Shown piece after piece: positions 25,575 to 33,835 of a stretch of DNA of 64,000 bases. The DNA comes from Pedobacter chitinilyticus. Lineage in GTDB: Bacteria > Bacteroidota > Bacteroidia > Sphingobacteriales > Sphingobacteriaceae. How positions within the stretch are numbered: the stretch's first letter is position 1; every line of letters starts with the position of its first letter. A program made the translations under genes and the position numbers. The DNA is taken from NCBI RefSeq assembly GCF_003313385.1, contig NZ_QMHN01000004.1, positions 64,531 through 128,530 of the forward strand. The letters are read 5' to 3'. The notes beneath the pieces were generated by a model, which saw only the letters and a program-made list of their open reading frames with translations, was not told where the DNA came from and ran no database searches.

Positions 25575-26156
25575 TTAAGCCTGACGTTTTCCTAATCTAT
25601 TGATTTTGTGGAGCCATTTTTCTCGTTGATTAGCATTGGCAGTTTTAATAATTCCTAGGGGTGTGGTTTTTACGGGACTTATTCCGCAAAATTGTAACGT
25701 CGACTTTTTCAGTTGATTTATGCTCGGTTTGCCAAAAAACAGCCAATAATACCAGCCAGGTTGATCTAAAGTAGTGATAATCCTTGCTGTTTTCCCATTC
25801 AGTAGTTTGTTCCAAAAAACGGAGTTTTCACGATAGCTAAATGCCATGCCAGGCAGAAATAGCCTGTCGATAAAACCTTTTGTAATGGCAGGTAATCCGC
25901 CCCACCAAACGGGATGTACCCAAACCAAATGATCGGCCCATTTGATGTCCTCCCAAGCATGTAGTAAATCAGGCTCCAGTTCCATCCGTTTTTGGTAGCC
26001 AAATTTTAGGTTGGGATCAAATTTTAAGTTGGCAATAGTAATTTCCCGCACTTCGGCGCCACTTAGTTTTGCACCTTCTTGATAAGCTGCTGCAATTCCA
26101 AAATTGAAAGCGTTTGGATTGGGATGGCCATTGATGATGACGATTTTCTTGCTCAT
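25575..26156 (-). CDS. NAD(P)H-dependent oxidoreductase, flavodoxin fold
   Basis: A 193-residue protein of the NQO1/KefF/MdaB type that should carry FMN or FAD and reduce quinones by two electrons. Motifs are IINGHPNPNAFNFGIA at the start (phosphate-binding loop) and VHPVWWGGLPAITKGFIDR (about residues 96-114, FMN-binding). It has its own -7 element close upstream and follows a second Crp/Fnr gene. The place in a group with pirin and PfpI suggests defence against quinones or electrophiles. Confidence 0.92.
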   Translation of the reverse strand: MSKKIVIINGHPNPNAFNFGIAAAYQEGAKLSGAEVREITIANLKFDPNLKFGYQKRMELEPDLLHAWEDIKWADHLVWVHPVWWGGLPAITKGFIDRLFLPGMAFSYRENSVFWNKLLNGKTARIITTLDQPGWYYWLFFGKPSINQLKKSTLQFCGISPVKTTPLGIIKTANANQREKWLHKINRLGKRQA

Positions 26157-26172
26157 AAATATCTTCTTGAAG

Positions 26173-26180
26173 CAAAGATA
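26173..26180 (-). promoter_or_regulatory. -7 promoter element for the oxidoreductase gene
   Basis: TATCTTTG on the minus strand matches TAnnTTTG and ends 16 bases before the ATG at 26156. No convincing -33 was found, so activator dependence is possible. Confidence 0.5.
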
Positions 26181-26214
26181 GATCGAGCAAGTGGTTTAAC
26201 TTTAGGACAAATGT

Positions 26215-26781
26215 CTAAAAAGAAACTTCGCTTCTGATACGGCTTAAATGACGTTGGGTAATGCCCAAGAAAGAGGCGAGGTATTGTAGTGGTAATTTTT
26301 GAATGTACGTGGGTTGGTTTTCCATTAAAGATTTGTAGCGATTTGAGGCACTATCTCTCTGAAGTTGAAATATCCGATTTTCAAGTTCTAAGTATTGTTG
26401 TTCCGCAACGATTTTCAAAAAAGTAGTCCATTTGAGACTATGGATACTGAGTTTCTGTATCACCTCTTTTTTAATGACGAGTATTTGGGCTTTGGTAATG
26501 GCTTGTATGTTTTCTACGCTTGGATTCCCCGTGATGAAAGATGAATAGGCTGCAATAAACTGATTGGGAAATCTAAAGCAGTAGGTAATATCTTTTCCTC
26601 CTTCAGAAATATAAAAGGAGCGAAATAGGCCATCAATCACAAAGGCTACTTCATTACTGATTTTGCCTTCATTAATAAAAATATCATTCTTGTTTAAATG
26701 TCTGACTTCAAATAATTGGACGAGCTGATTGATTTCTTCATCTGAAAAAAGATCAAAACTTTGTAGGTATTGCTCAATCAT
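26215..26781 (-). CDS. Crp/Fnr family transcription regulator (second)
   Basis: A 188-residue regulator with an N-terminal cyclic-nucleotide-binding domain (about 15-115; NKNDIFINEGKISNEVAFVI) and a C-terminal helix-turn-helix (PLQYLASFLGITQRHLSRIRSEV). It differs clearly in sequence from the first Crp/Fnr protein. Its start codon lies within the last 8 bases of the glycosyltransferase gene upstream, so translation may be coupled to it. It is followed by the oxidoreductase gene, its likeliest target. Confidence 0.9.
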   Translation of the reverse strand: MIEQYLQSFDLFSDEEINQLVQLFEVRHLNKNDIFINEGKISNEVAFVIDGLFRSFYISEGGKDITYCFRFPNQFIAAYSSFITGNPSVENIQAITKAQILVIKKEVIQKLSIHSLKWTTFLKIVAEQQYLELENRIFQLQRDSASNRYKSLMENQPTYIQKLPLQYLASFLGITQRHLSRIRSEVSF

Positions 26782-27523
26782 TCGTTCGTCTATGCTTTAA
26801 AAAATAGAAAGCCAAATTGAACGCAATGACGATGTGGTTAATGATGTTTGAAACTAAACCATAGTAATGATTAAAAATTTGGAAGCGTTCTTTTAGGCTC
26901 TCGCGGTGCTTTTTCTTGCTCATGCCGCCCACTAGGTATTTGGCCACATATAAGTGGGTGTTGACAATACTAGAGGCTTTTTTGGCAATTTTGATGATCC
27001 AATCAATATCTGCACTGTACTTATACTGCAAGTTATATGGTTCTGTTAGGCTACGCTTGATGTAAATGGCTTGATGGCTGATACTCATTCCATATTTGAA
27101 ACTTTCCCAAGTAAAATGCTCGGGTGCTTGGTGTCTACGCCTGCCTAAGCTGTTCCAATTTTCGTCGTACATTTCGGTTTCGCCGTAGTAAATGTCGGCA
27201 TTGGGAGTAGTAGCGAAAATCTTTTCAACGGTTTCCAGTTCATATATTTCATCGCCTGAGTTCATGAACAATACGTAATCGCCTGTGGCTAGTCCTAGAC
27301 CTTTGTTCATGGCATCATAAATGCCTTTGTCTTTTTCGGAAATGAGTTTTGCTATGCGGTGTTCGTATTGGTTGATGACTTCTAAAGTACCATCACTAGA
27401 GGCTCCATCGATTACAATGTACTCTATATTGGAATAGGTTTGGTTAAGGATTGAAAGCATGGTGCGTTCAATATCCTTTACATTATTGTATACGATCGTA
27501 ATGACAGATAATTTGGGAAGCAT
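26774..27523 (-). CDS. Glycosyltransferase family 2
   Basis: A 249-residue GT-A-fold enzyme. The nucleotide-sugar-binding region starts LSVITIVYNNVKDIERTMLS and continues with IDGASSDGT; the metal-binding site is in LFMNSGDEIY (about residues 88-97). A C-terminal hydrophobic stretch follows. Such enzymes add sugars to surface polysaccharide or lipid carriers; donor and acceptor cannot be read. It overlaps the Crp/Fnr gene by 8 bases. The upstream gap is rich in repeats. Confidence 0.92.
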   Translation of the reverse strand: MLPKLSVITIVYNNVKDIERTMLSILNQTYSNIEYIVIDGASSDGTLEVINQYEHRIAKLISEKDKGIYDAMNKGLGLATGDYVLFMNSGDEIYELETVEKIFATTPNADIYYGETEMYDENWNSLGRRRHQAPEHFTWESFKYGMSISHQAIYIKRSLTEPYNLQYKYSADIDWIIKIAKKASSIVNTHLYVAKYLVGGMSKKKHRESLKERFQIFNHYYGLVSNIINHIVIAFNLAFYFLKHRRTND

Positions 27524-27547
27524 GGTACAAGTTTAAGAATTTAGTCT

Positions 27548-27778
27548 GTCATTTGGAATGTGGATAGCGAATCTAATGTTTTAAGTTGGGAGTTAATACT
27601 TTGAAGGGAGGGAAGGCCGCCCTTCAAAGTGACAATAATAGTCACGTCATTGCGAGGAGGAACGACGAAGCAATCTCTGAGGATAATGCTTATTTAATTT
27701 AACCCATTATAAAATCTTTAAATAATACTTTCCATTCGATTAACTAGGTCAGAGGCTGCTTCGTGCCTCGCAGTGACG
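27548..27778. repeat. Cluster of inverted and REP-like repeats, left of the GIY-YIG gene
   Basis: The 305-base gap at 27524-27828 holds, in order, a decayed REP-like arm at 27548-27574 (GTCATTTGGAATG...), a perfect 11-bp inverted repeat ACTTTGAAGGG/CCCTTCAAAGT (27598-27608 and 27620-27630), a REP-like arm CGTCATTGCGAGGAGGAACG... at 27645-27678, and the inverse arm AGAGGCTGCTTCGTGCCTCG... at 27751-27778. The last two face each other across about 72 A/T-rich bases. No gene is seen in the gap. Confidence 0.85.
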
Positions 27779-27828
27779 TTGCCATTCCCGTAACTATAAG
27801 GCAAGAAATAGTCTCTATCGAATAAGGG

Positions 27829-28137
27829 TTAAATATTTATCTCATCGTATAAATCTTTCCACTGTGGATTTAAACTTTCTATCAATTTTATTTTAGCTAG
27901 TCTGCTACCTGCTTTAATACGTTTTTCCGCATCTATGGCTTCTTCGATAGTGGAATAGAAGCAATAGTAAACTAATTTTTTGCAGTTGTATTTAGAGGTG
28001 AAACTATTGGGATAAACATGATTTTTATGCTGCCAGATTCTATAGGCGATATCGGAGGTTACCCCAGTGTATAAAACAGCGTTAGATTTATTTGTTAGGA
28101 TATAAACTAGTCCACCTCTTTCCATGCTCTTATTCAT
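27829..28137 (-). CDS. Single-domain GIY-YIG nuclease
   Basis: A 102-residue protein made up of one GIY-YIG domain of the YhbQ/UvrC-N type. Visible motifs are GLVYILTNKSNAVLYTGVTSD (the paired YIL and YTG strands), the catalytic arginine region YRIWQHKN, KLVYYCF, and the metal-binding glutamate region AIDAEKRIKAGSR. No DNA-binding or other domain is attached. ATG codons at 28137 and 28125 are both possible starts. The gene is bounded within 15-55 bases on both sides by REP-like repeat arms. The target is unknown; linkage to the repeats suggests it may act on, or move with, them. Confidence 0.9.
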   Translation of the reverse strand: MNKSMERGGLVYILTNKSNAVLYTGVTSDIAYRIWQHKNHVYPNSFTSKYNCKKLVYYCFYSTIEEAIDAEKRIKAGSRLAKIKLIESLNPQWKDLYDEINI

Positions 28138-28148
28138 TAATTACCGTG

Positions 28149-28332
28149 GAGATTGCTTCGTACCTCGCAATGACGCTATAATCTTCCGTTACTGCGAGGT
28201 ACGAAGCAGTCTCTAAAATAATCAATAAAGTTTTATTTAGCTGATATGAATATTAAGATACTAAACCAATCTTTTTTTATATCTATTGTGATTATAGTTA
28301 GGTAGGGGACTGCTTCGTGTCTCGCAGTGACG
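28149..28332. repeat. Cluster of REP-like repeats, right of the GIY-YIG gene
   Basis: Three arms of the same repeat. Arm one at 28149-28175 (GAGATTGCTTCGTACCTCGC...), arm two in inverse orientation at 28187-28214 (...ACTGCGAGGTACGAAGCAGT...), and arm three at 28306-28332 (...ACTGCTTCGTGTCTCGCAGT...). Arms one and two form a hairpin of about 26 bp with only a few mismatches and an 11-base loop. They begin 12 bases before the GIY-YIG start codon. No gene is seen between 28138 and 28396. Confidence 0.88.
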
Positions 28333-28396
28333 GCAGGAGTAGTGCGGTGTTAACTTTTAACTCTCTACTTCTTACTTTCTATTCATCACTTTCAAT

Positions 28397-29671
28397 CTAC
28401 TTCGGCATGTCATCCAGCAGCTTCAAATAAAGCAAAGCATGCTGTTCGGCAATTACTGGTGGGGCGAAAGTACTTAATATAGTTCTACGGGCTTCTTTTT
28501 GGATTTCTTCCCTTTGTTCATGGAGAAATAGCCATTCGATGCCGTCTGCCAAGTCAGCGGCGTCTTCGTATTTCGCTAAATAGCCATTTTGAAGGTGTTT
28601 CACCATATCAGGAATGCCGCCAGTGGTAAAAGCAATGACTGGTGTGGCGCAGGCTAAACTTTCCATTACGGTGTTGGGCAGGTTGTCTTCCAAAGAAGGT
28701 GTAATGAAAGCATCAGCTGCCGCGTAACATTTAGCCAAGTGCTCATCTTTATTAATGGTTCCTAAAAAAGTTGTTTTGAAAGGAAACTTGGGAATGTTTT
28801 CTTCATTCTTATTGCCAAAAATTACCAGTTCTATTTGTTCATTAGGAATTTCTGGTCGACGCGATAGTTCAAACAAGGCATCAATCAAATATTGTGTTCC
28901 TTTGTGTTTATCATTTTTTGAAGGCATGAAACCGCTCATCAGCACAAATTTTTCGGGTGCTATTTTGAGGATTTTTTTGGCTTCGGCTTTTACGTAAGGT
29001 TTAAAAACATCCACCTCAATGGTGTTTGGAATCACCGAAGTATGTCTTAGGCCCAATAAACTACTTTCTTTCACCGATTGTGCCATCCATCTGCTTGGAG
29101 CTACCACATGGAAATTTACTTCAGAATAAGCTTTTTGTTTACGCTTCCATGTCTGGTGGGAGATGTCCTTTGGGCCGCTCATTTTTAGCAAAGGACAATT
29201 GCCGCATTGCCTATGAAAATTTTCACAACTATAACGAACATGACAGCCTCCAGTGAAAGCATTGCTGTCGTGAAAAGTCCAAACAATGGGTTTCTCCAAT
29301 TCATCAAGCTGTGCTAAAAACTTGGGGCTTAAAAAACCATGATTAATCCAGTGGATGTGAATGATATCAGCCTCCTTTACCAGCTTGTTTTTGAGTACGC
29401 TTTTGCCAAACCACTGTAAGGAGAAAGGTGTTTTTGCCGATTTTTTGGAAAAAAATTTGGCCAAATATCGTTCGACCATGATGTTAAAAACCGCCTTGGC
29501 CTTAGCAAAAGGGCTTTTACTTAAGTTATGGATGCTTGGATTGTTGCCGAATTGGTAATATACCAATACCTTCGAATCAATGCCCGCTTGGTTCAGCGCA
29601 TCGCTTAAACGTAAACACGCTCTACCAGCGCCGCCGTTGCCATCATATGTGTTGAGGTGTACTACTTTCAA
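28397..29671 (-). CDS. Glycosyltransferase family 4
   Basis: A 424-residue GT-B enzyme from a TTG at 29671, which gives the expected N-terminus (start-KVVHLNTYDGNGGAGRA). No in-frame ATG precedes the Rossmann strand. A further TTG at 29680 lies inside the -7 promoter element. The C-terminal domain carries LVIFGNKNEENIP-like strand, AAADAFITPSLEDNLPNTVMESLACATPVIAF (about residues 335-365), the donor-sugar site with the E-x7-E motif. Four cysteines in the middle (HVRYSCENFHRQCGNCPLL) suggest a structural metal site. Likely works on surface glycans. Confidence 0.9.
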   Translation of the reverse strand: MKVVHLNTYDGNGGAGRACLRLSDALNQAGIDSKVLVYYQFGNNPSIHNLSKSPFAKAKAVFNIMVERYLAKFFSKKSAKTPFSLQWFGKSVLKNKLVKEADIIHIHWINHGFLSPKFLAQLDELEKPIVWTFHDSNAFTGGCHVRYSCENFHRQCGNCPLLKMSGPKDISHQTWKRKQKAYSEVNFHVVAPSRWMAQSVKESSLLGLRHTSVIPNTIEVDVFKPYVKAEAKKILKIAPEKFVLMSGFMPSKNDKHKGTQYLIDALFELSRRPEIPNEQIELVIFGNKNEENIPKFPFKTTFLGTINKDEHLAKCYAAADAFITPSLEDNLPNTVMESLACATPVIAFTTGGIPDMVKHLQNGYLAKYEDAADLADGIEWLFLHEQREEIQKEARRTILSTFAPPVIAEQHALLYLKLLDDMPK

Positions 29672-29677
29672 AGCAAT

Positions 29678-29685
29678 CAAAAATA
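29678..29685 (-). promoter_or_regulatory. -7 promoter element for the GT4 gene
   Basis: TATTTTTG on the minus strand matches TAnnTTTG and is followed after six bases by the TTG start codon at 29671, giving a probably leaderless mRNA. It lies 12 bases from a plus-strand -7 element serving the opposite gene. Confidence 0.5.
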
Positions 29686-29697
29686 CATTTTATTGTT

Positions 29698-29705
29698 TAG
29701 GTTTG
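29698..29705 (+). promoter_or_regulatory. -7 promoter element for the tricorn-like gene
   Basis: TAGGTTTG matches TAnnTTTG. The ATG of the tricorn-like gene is 41 bases downstream. The -33 region has no exact TTTG at the right distance. Confidence 0.45.
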
Positions 29706-29746
29706 TAAAACCGTTACTCAAATTAACTAAACTTATCAGTATAAAA

Positions 29747-32700
29747 ATGAAGAATAAAAACCTATTCAGCAAGCTTGCGTTCGCATTTTTGTCGTTGCCG
29801 TTAATGGTAAATGCCCAAAACCAAACTTATTTTGCTAGTTGTCCAGCCTTATCTCCAGACGCACAAACTGTAGTATTCAGCTATGATGGTGATATTTGGA
29901 AAGTGCCTGTTAAAGGAGGTTTGGCCTCAAGAATTACCGCCATGCAAGGTGATGAAATCAATCCGAAAATTTCGCCAGATGGCAAATGGTTGGCTTTTTC
30001 GTCCAATCAGTATGGCAATTTTGATGTTTATCTAATGCCAATGACTGGTGGTGAAATTAAACAATTAACCTTTAACGATGGTACCGATGAAGTGGATAAC
30101 TGGAGCTGGGATTCGAAAACCATTTATTTTACTTCTAGTCGTTATAACAACTTTTCGAGCTACAAAGTAGGCATTAACGGCGGCACCGCAGTGCGTTTGT
30201 TTGAAAACTATTTTAATACTACCCACAATATTGCCGAGTCTCCAGACGGCAGCTTATTTTTTAGCGATACTTGGGAAAGCAGGAACTTTGCTAACCGTAA
30301 GCGCTACAAAGGTGCTTTCAATCCGGACATCCAGTCGTATAATCCTAAAACCAAAGCGTATAAACGTTATACCGATTATATAGGTAAGGATTTTTGGACT
30401 AGTGTAGATCAAAAAGGAAATATCTACTTTGTTTCGGATGAAGCTAACGACGAATACAACCTTTACACTTTTGTGGGGGGTAAAAAAACAGCGCTTACTA
30501 GGTTTGATACTTCTATTAAACGTCCTTTTGTGGCGGCTAATGGCAATTCGGTTGTTTTTGAAAAAGATTATCAACTGTATGTATATGATGTTGCTTCCAA
30601 AAAAGCGGAAAAAATCAACATCAGTTCTTTCAGAAATCAGGTATTGACCAAAGAACAAGAGTATGAAGTGAAAGCAAATATCTTCAACTTCGACGTATCG
30701 CCAGATGGCAAAAAAATGGCTTTTATTTCAAGGGGAGAATTGTTTGTGAGCGATGTCGACGGAAAGTTCATCCGTCAGATTAGCAATAGTGGCGAGCGTG
30801 CATTGGAACTGAAATGGTTGGCAGATAACAAAACCATCCTTTTCAACCAAACTGTTAATGGTTACCAGAACTGGTTTACGGTAGTAGGTGATGGAAAATC
30901 GACCCCAAAGCAGCTTACAAATGACAAAGCCAATAATAGGGCGCTAGCTTTTAACAAAACCAAAACCCAAGCAGTTTATTTAAGTGGTAGAAACGAATTG
31001 CGGTTAATGGACCTGAAAACCTTCCAAAGCAAAACAGTCCTAAAAGATGAGTTTTGGGCTATTCAAGAGTCGGCACCTAGTTTCTCGCCAAATGACCAAT
31101 ATTTGCTTTTTACAGTTTACCGTAATTTTGAGCAGGATATTTTGGTACACGACCTTAAGGCCAATCAAACCACTAATTTAACCAATACTGGAGTAACCGA
31201 ATCGAGTCCAATTTGGTCGCCAGATGGAAAGTATATCTATTTTACCAGTAATCGTACCAAACCTTCTTACCCTTTTGGAATGCAAGATGCGCACGTTTAT
31301 CGCATCGCCTTGGATTACTACGATGCACCTTATCGTGCAGATAAGTTTGATGAATTGTTTAAGGAAAATCCGCCAGTAGCTCCAAAAGAAACGGCACCAG
31401 CAAAAGACGCTAAAAAACCTGTAGATACTGCTAAAAAGAAAGCGGAGACTAAACCTGCCGCTAAGCCGATTACCATCAATACTGAACGTATTTTAGACAG
31501 AGTGGAGTTGGTAAGTCCAGCCTTTGGAACGCAATATTTGACCGATGTTTTGGCCAAAGGCGATAAAACCTATGTGTTTTACACTTCGAGCCACGAAGGT
31601 GTACCGATGAGTACCTACAGAACGGTTATTGAACCTTTTGAGAACAATAAAATAGAAAAGGTAGCGGCTGGTGGTTTTGGCATTGCCGAAGCTGCTGGGA
31701 AACATTTTGTGTTGGCTAGGGGAGTGCTTAACAAATACAATATTGATATGAATAAGCTGGATGCGATGGATTATAGCTACAAATTCAGTAAAAACCTGAA
31801 TGCCGAGTTTAATCAAATGTTTTATGAGACTTGGGTAGGTTTGGATGAAAACTTCTATGATGACGATTTCCACGGAGTAGATTGGGCGAAAATGAAAACT
31901 CGCTATGCGGCCTATTTGCCGTATGTGAACAACCGCTCTGACCTACGTATCTTATTAAATGACATGTTGGGCGAGCTAAATTCTTCTCATTTGGGCTTTA
32001 ACAGCTTTGGTGCCGAAGAACGTAAAAGCATGAACTATTTTACCAATGAAACGGGGATCATTTTTAATAACGAAAAACCTTATCAGGTAGATAGAATTGT
32101 AGCCAAAAGTAGTGCGGCCCTATTGGGAGGTAAAGTTGCCAGCGGAGATATTTTAACGCATGTAAATGGCGTAAAAGTAGATGAAACGATGGATAGGGAT
32201 TACTATTTCAGCAAACCATCTATTGATAGGGAAATGAATTTAACGTTCTCCCGTAATGGAAAGCCTGTCAATGTGAACGTCCACCCACAAAATACCGTCA
32301 ACTTAAAATCTAATTTGTATGATGAATGGATTGCCAATAACCGTAAAAATGTAGATAATTGGGGTAAAAATCGCATCGCTTACTCTTATATGAAAAACAT
32401 GAGTACTGGGGAGTTGCAAACCTTCTTATTGGATATGGTAGAGCAAGAAAATAACAAGGATGCAATTATTTTGGATTTGAGATATAACACTGGCGGAAAT
32501 GTGCACGACGAAGTGCTGCGCTTTTTATCGCAACGCCCGTATTTGAAATGGAAATACCGTGGCGGTAAGTTAACTACTCAAAGTAATTTCGGCCCTGCCG
32601 TAAAACCTATTGTTTTGTTGATTAACGAACAATCGTTAAGTGATGCCGAAATGACCGCCGCAGGATTTAAGCAATTAAAGTTGGGCAAAATTATCGGTAC

Positions 32701-32923
32701 AGAAACTTATCGTTGGATCATCTTTACCTCAGCTAAGGGTTTGGTTGATGGTTCATCTTATCGCTTACCATCGTGGGGTTGCTACACCATGGACGGAAAG
32801 AATTTAGAGAAAGAAGGTGTTGCACCAGATATTACGGTGAAAAACACTTTCGAAGATAGATTGGCGGGTAGAGACCCACAATTGGAAAGAGCTGTGGCAG
32901 AAATTATGAAAGATTTAAAATAA
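29747..32923 (+). CDS. Tricorn-like S41 family protease
   Basis: A 1058-residue exported protease from the ATG at 29747, which opens a clean signal peptide (LAFAFLSLPLMVNAQ); the frame reaches back to 29657 but without a signal. N-terminal beta-propeller repeats (SPDAQTVVFSYDGDIW, SPDGKWLAFSSNQYGN) continue to about residue 540. A low-complexity Ala/Lys/Pro linker follows at about 550-590. Then comes a PDZ domain (about 790-880) and the S41 catalytic core, with histidine in LNSSHLGF and the nucleophile in NEQSLSDAEM near residue 965. It is a full-length tricorn homologue likely to degrade peptides in the periplasm. Confidence 0.92.
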   Translation: MKNKNLFSKLAFAFLSLPLMVNAQNQTYFASCPALSPDAQTVVFSYDGDIWKVPVKGGLASRITAMQGDEINPKISPDGKWLAFSSNQYGNFDVYLMPMTGGEIKQLTFNDGTDEVDNWSWDSKTIYFTSSRYNNFSSYKVGINGGTAVRLFENYFNTTHNIAESPDGSLFFSDTWESRNFANRKRYKGAFNPDIQSYNPKTKAYKRYTDYIGKDFWTSVDQKGNIYFVSDEANDEYNLYTFVGGKKTALTRFDTSIKRPFVAANGNSVVFEKDYQLYVYDVASKKAEKINISSFRNQVLTKEQEYEVKANIFNFDVSPDGKKMAFISRGELFVSDVDGKFIRQISNSGERALELKWLADNKTILFNQTVNGYQNWFTVVGDGKSTPKQLTNDKANNRALAFNKTKTQAVYLSGRNELRLMDLKTFQSKTVLKDEFWAIQESAPSFSPNDQYLLFTVYRNFEQDILVHDLKANQTTNLTNTGVTESSPIWSPDGKYIYFTSNRTKPSYPFGMQDAHVYRIALDYYDAPYRADKFDELFKENPPVAPKETAPAKDAKKPVDTAKKKAETKPAAKPITINTERILDRVELVSPAFGTQYLTDVLAKGDKTYVFYTSSHEGVPMSTYRTVIEPFENNKIEKVAAGGFGIAEAAGKHFVLARGVLNKYNIDMNKLDAMDYSYKFSKNLNAEFNQMFYETWVGLDENFYDDDFHGVDWAKMKTRYAAYLPYVNNRSDLRILLNDMLGELNSSHLGFNSFGAEERKSMNYFTNETGIIFNNEKPYQVDRIVAKSSAALLGGKVASGDILTHVNGVKVDETMDRDYYFSKPSIDREMNLTFSRNGKPVNVNVHPQNTVNLKSNLYDEWIANNRKNVDNWGKNRIAYSYMKNMSTGELQTFLLDMVEQENNKDAIILDLRYNTGGNVHDEVLRFLSQRPYLKWKYRGGKLTTQSNFGPAVKPIVLLINEQSLSDAEMTAAGFKQLKLGKIIGTETYRWIIFTSAKGLVDGSSYRLPSWGCYTMDGKNLEKEGVAPDITVKNTFEDRLAGRDPQLERAVAEIMKDLK

Positions 32924-32932
32924 CAGCTTCAA

Positions 32933-33056
32933 TTGTTGGATTGTTTTCTTGTCCGCATCGAAGCAATCCGACAATAAAGCACAAAGAAGCTTACGAAGTT
33001 TTTAGTGATAAAGCGCTTGAAAACTACAGGCAATTAACGTTAAACTTCGTAAGTTT
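32933..33056. repeat. Nested palindromes between protease and methyltransferase genes
   Basis: TTGTTGGATTG (32933-32943) pairs with CAATCCGACAA (32964-32974) with one G-T pair. CTTACGAAGTTT (32990-33001) pairs perfectly with AAACTTCGTAAG (33042-33053) across 40 bases. A smaller palindrome AAACTT-CGT-AAGTTT at 33042-33056 overlaps it. The methyltransferase ATG is at 33068. Confidence 0.75.
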
Positions 33057-33067
33057 ACTTCTACAAA

Positions 33068-33820
33068 ATGGCAAACTTACTTACCGACAGAGATTTTTGG
33101 GTGAAATATTGGGAAAGCAAAACAGATCTTTCCGTTACCATTCCAGAAAATTATTTATTCCATCAGCAATTAAAGGAAATCGCTAAACAAAATCAGGTTC
33201 AAACTGCCATTGAGCTTGGCGGCTTTCCTGGATATTATGCAGTTTTTTTAAAGAAGTATCTCAAGCTTGACGTTACTTTACTTGATTACTTTGTTCATCA
33301 ACCCATTACGCATCAGCTGTTGCAGGCTAATGGACTAGCCAAAGATGATATTCACATCATTGAAACGGATTTGTTTAATTATGAGCCAGCACAGCACTAT
33401 GATTTGGTATTGAGCTGCGGATTGATTGAGCATTTTAACGATACTGAAGACATTATTCGAAGACACATTTCATTTCTAAAACCAGGAGGGACTTTGTTCA
33501 TCACCCTGCCAAATTTTAAAGCGGTTAATGGTTGGTTCCAGAAAAACTTCGATAAAGAAAATTACGACAAGCATAACATTAACTGCATGGATCCTCAACT
33601 GCTGAAGCAGATCGTCGAAAATGCAGGGCTTAAAGTTTCAAGTGCCAAATATTTTGGTAAATTTAGTATCTGGTTAGAGAACGAAAAGGAAAAATCGGCA
33701 GGGGTGAGGATGTTTAAGAAAGCTTCTTGGCTAATTGGCAAGGTTTTTACCAAAATATTCCCTTTTGATTCCAAACAATTATCGCCTTATATCGTGATCG
33801 AAGCCAAAAGGACAAACTAA
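33068..33820 (+). CDS. Class I SAM-dependent methyltransferase
   Basis: A 250-residue protein. The SAM-binding motif I is AIELGGFPGYYAVFLKKYL (about residues 40-58), with DLVLSCGLIEHFND as motif IV (about 115-128) and LKPGGTLFITLPNF as motif V/VI. The substrate is unknown. A basic C-terminal segment may contact a membrane or nucleic acid. It starts after a palindrome-rich leader and ends 15 bases before the rhomboid gene. Confidence 0.88.
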   Translation: MANLLTDRDFWVKYWESKTDLSVTIPENYLFHQQLKEIAKQNQVQTAIELGGFPGYYAVFLKKYLKLDVTLLDYFVHQPITHQLLQANGLAKDDIHIIETDLFNYEPAQHYDLVLSCGLIEHFNDTEDIIRRHISFLKPGGTLFITLPNFKAVNGWFQKNFDKENYDKHNINCMDPQLLKQIVENAGLKVSSAKYFGKFSIWLENEKEKSAGVRMFKKASWLIGKVFTKIFPFDSKQLSPYIVIEAKRTN

Positions 33821-33835
33821 AAATAATTAACGCTC

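Noticed and set aside
27829..28137. GIY-YIG protein as an intron homing endonuclease
   Set aside because: It is a single compact domain with no DNA-binding module, lies in no intron and interrupts no gene.
27645..28332. Possible CRISPR-like array, because of repeated 25 to 28-base units
   Set aside because: The units alternate in orientation, spacing is irregular (about 11 to 370 bases) and no cas gene is nearby. They are inverted REP-like repeats.
32941..33186. 81-codon open frame ahead of and overlapping the methyltransferase start
   Set aside because: It runs through the palindromes, has no recognisable domain and overlaps a clear gene in another frame.
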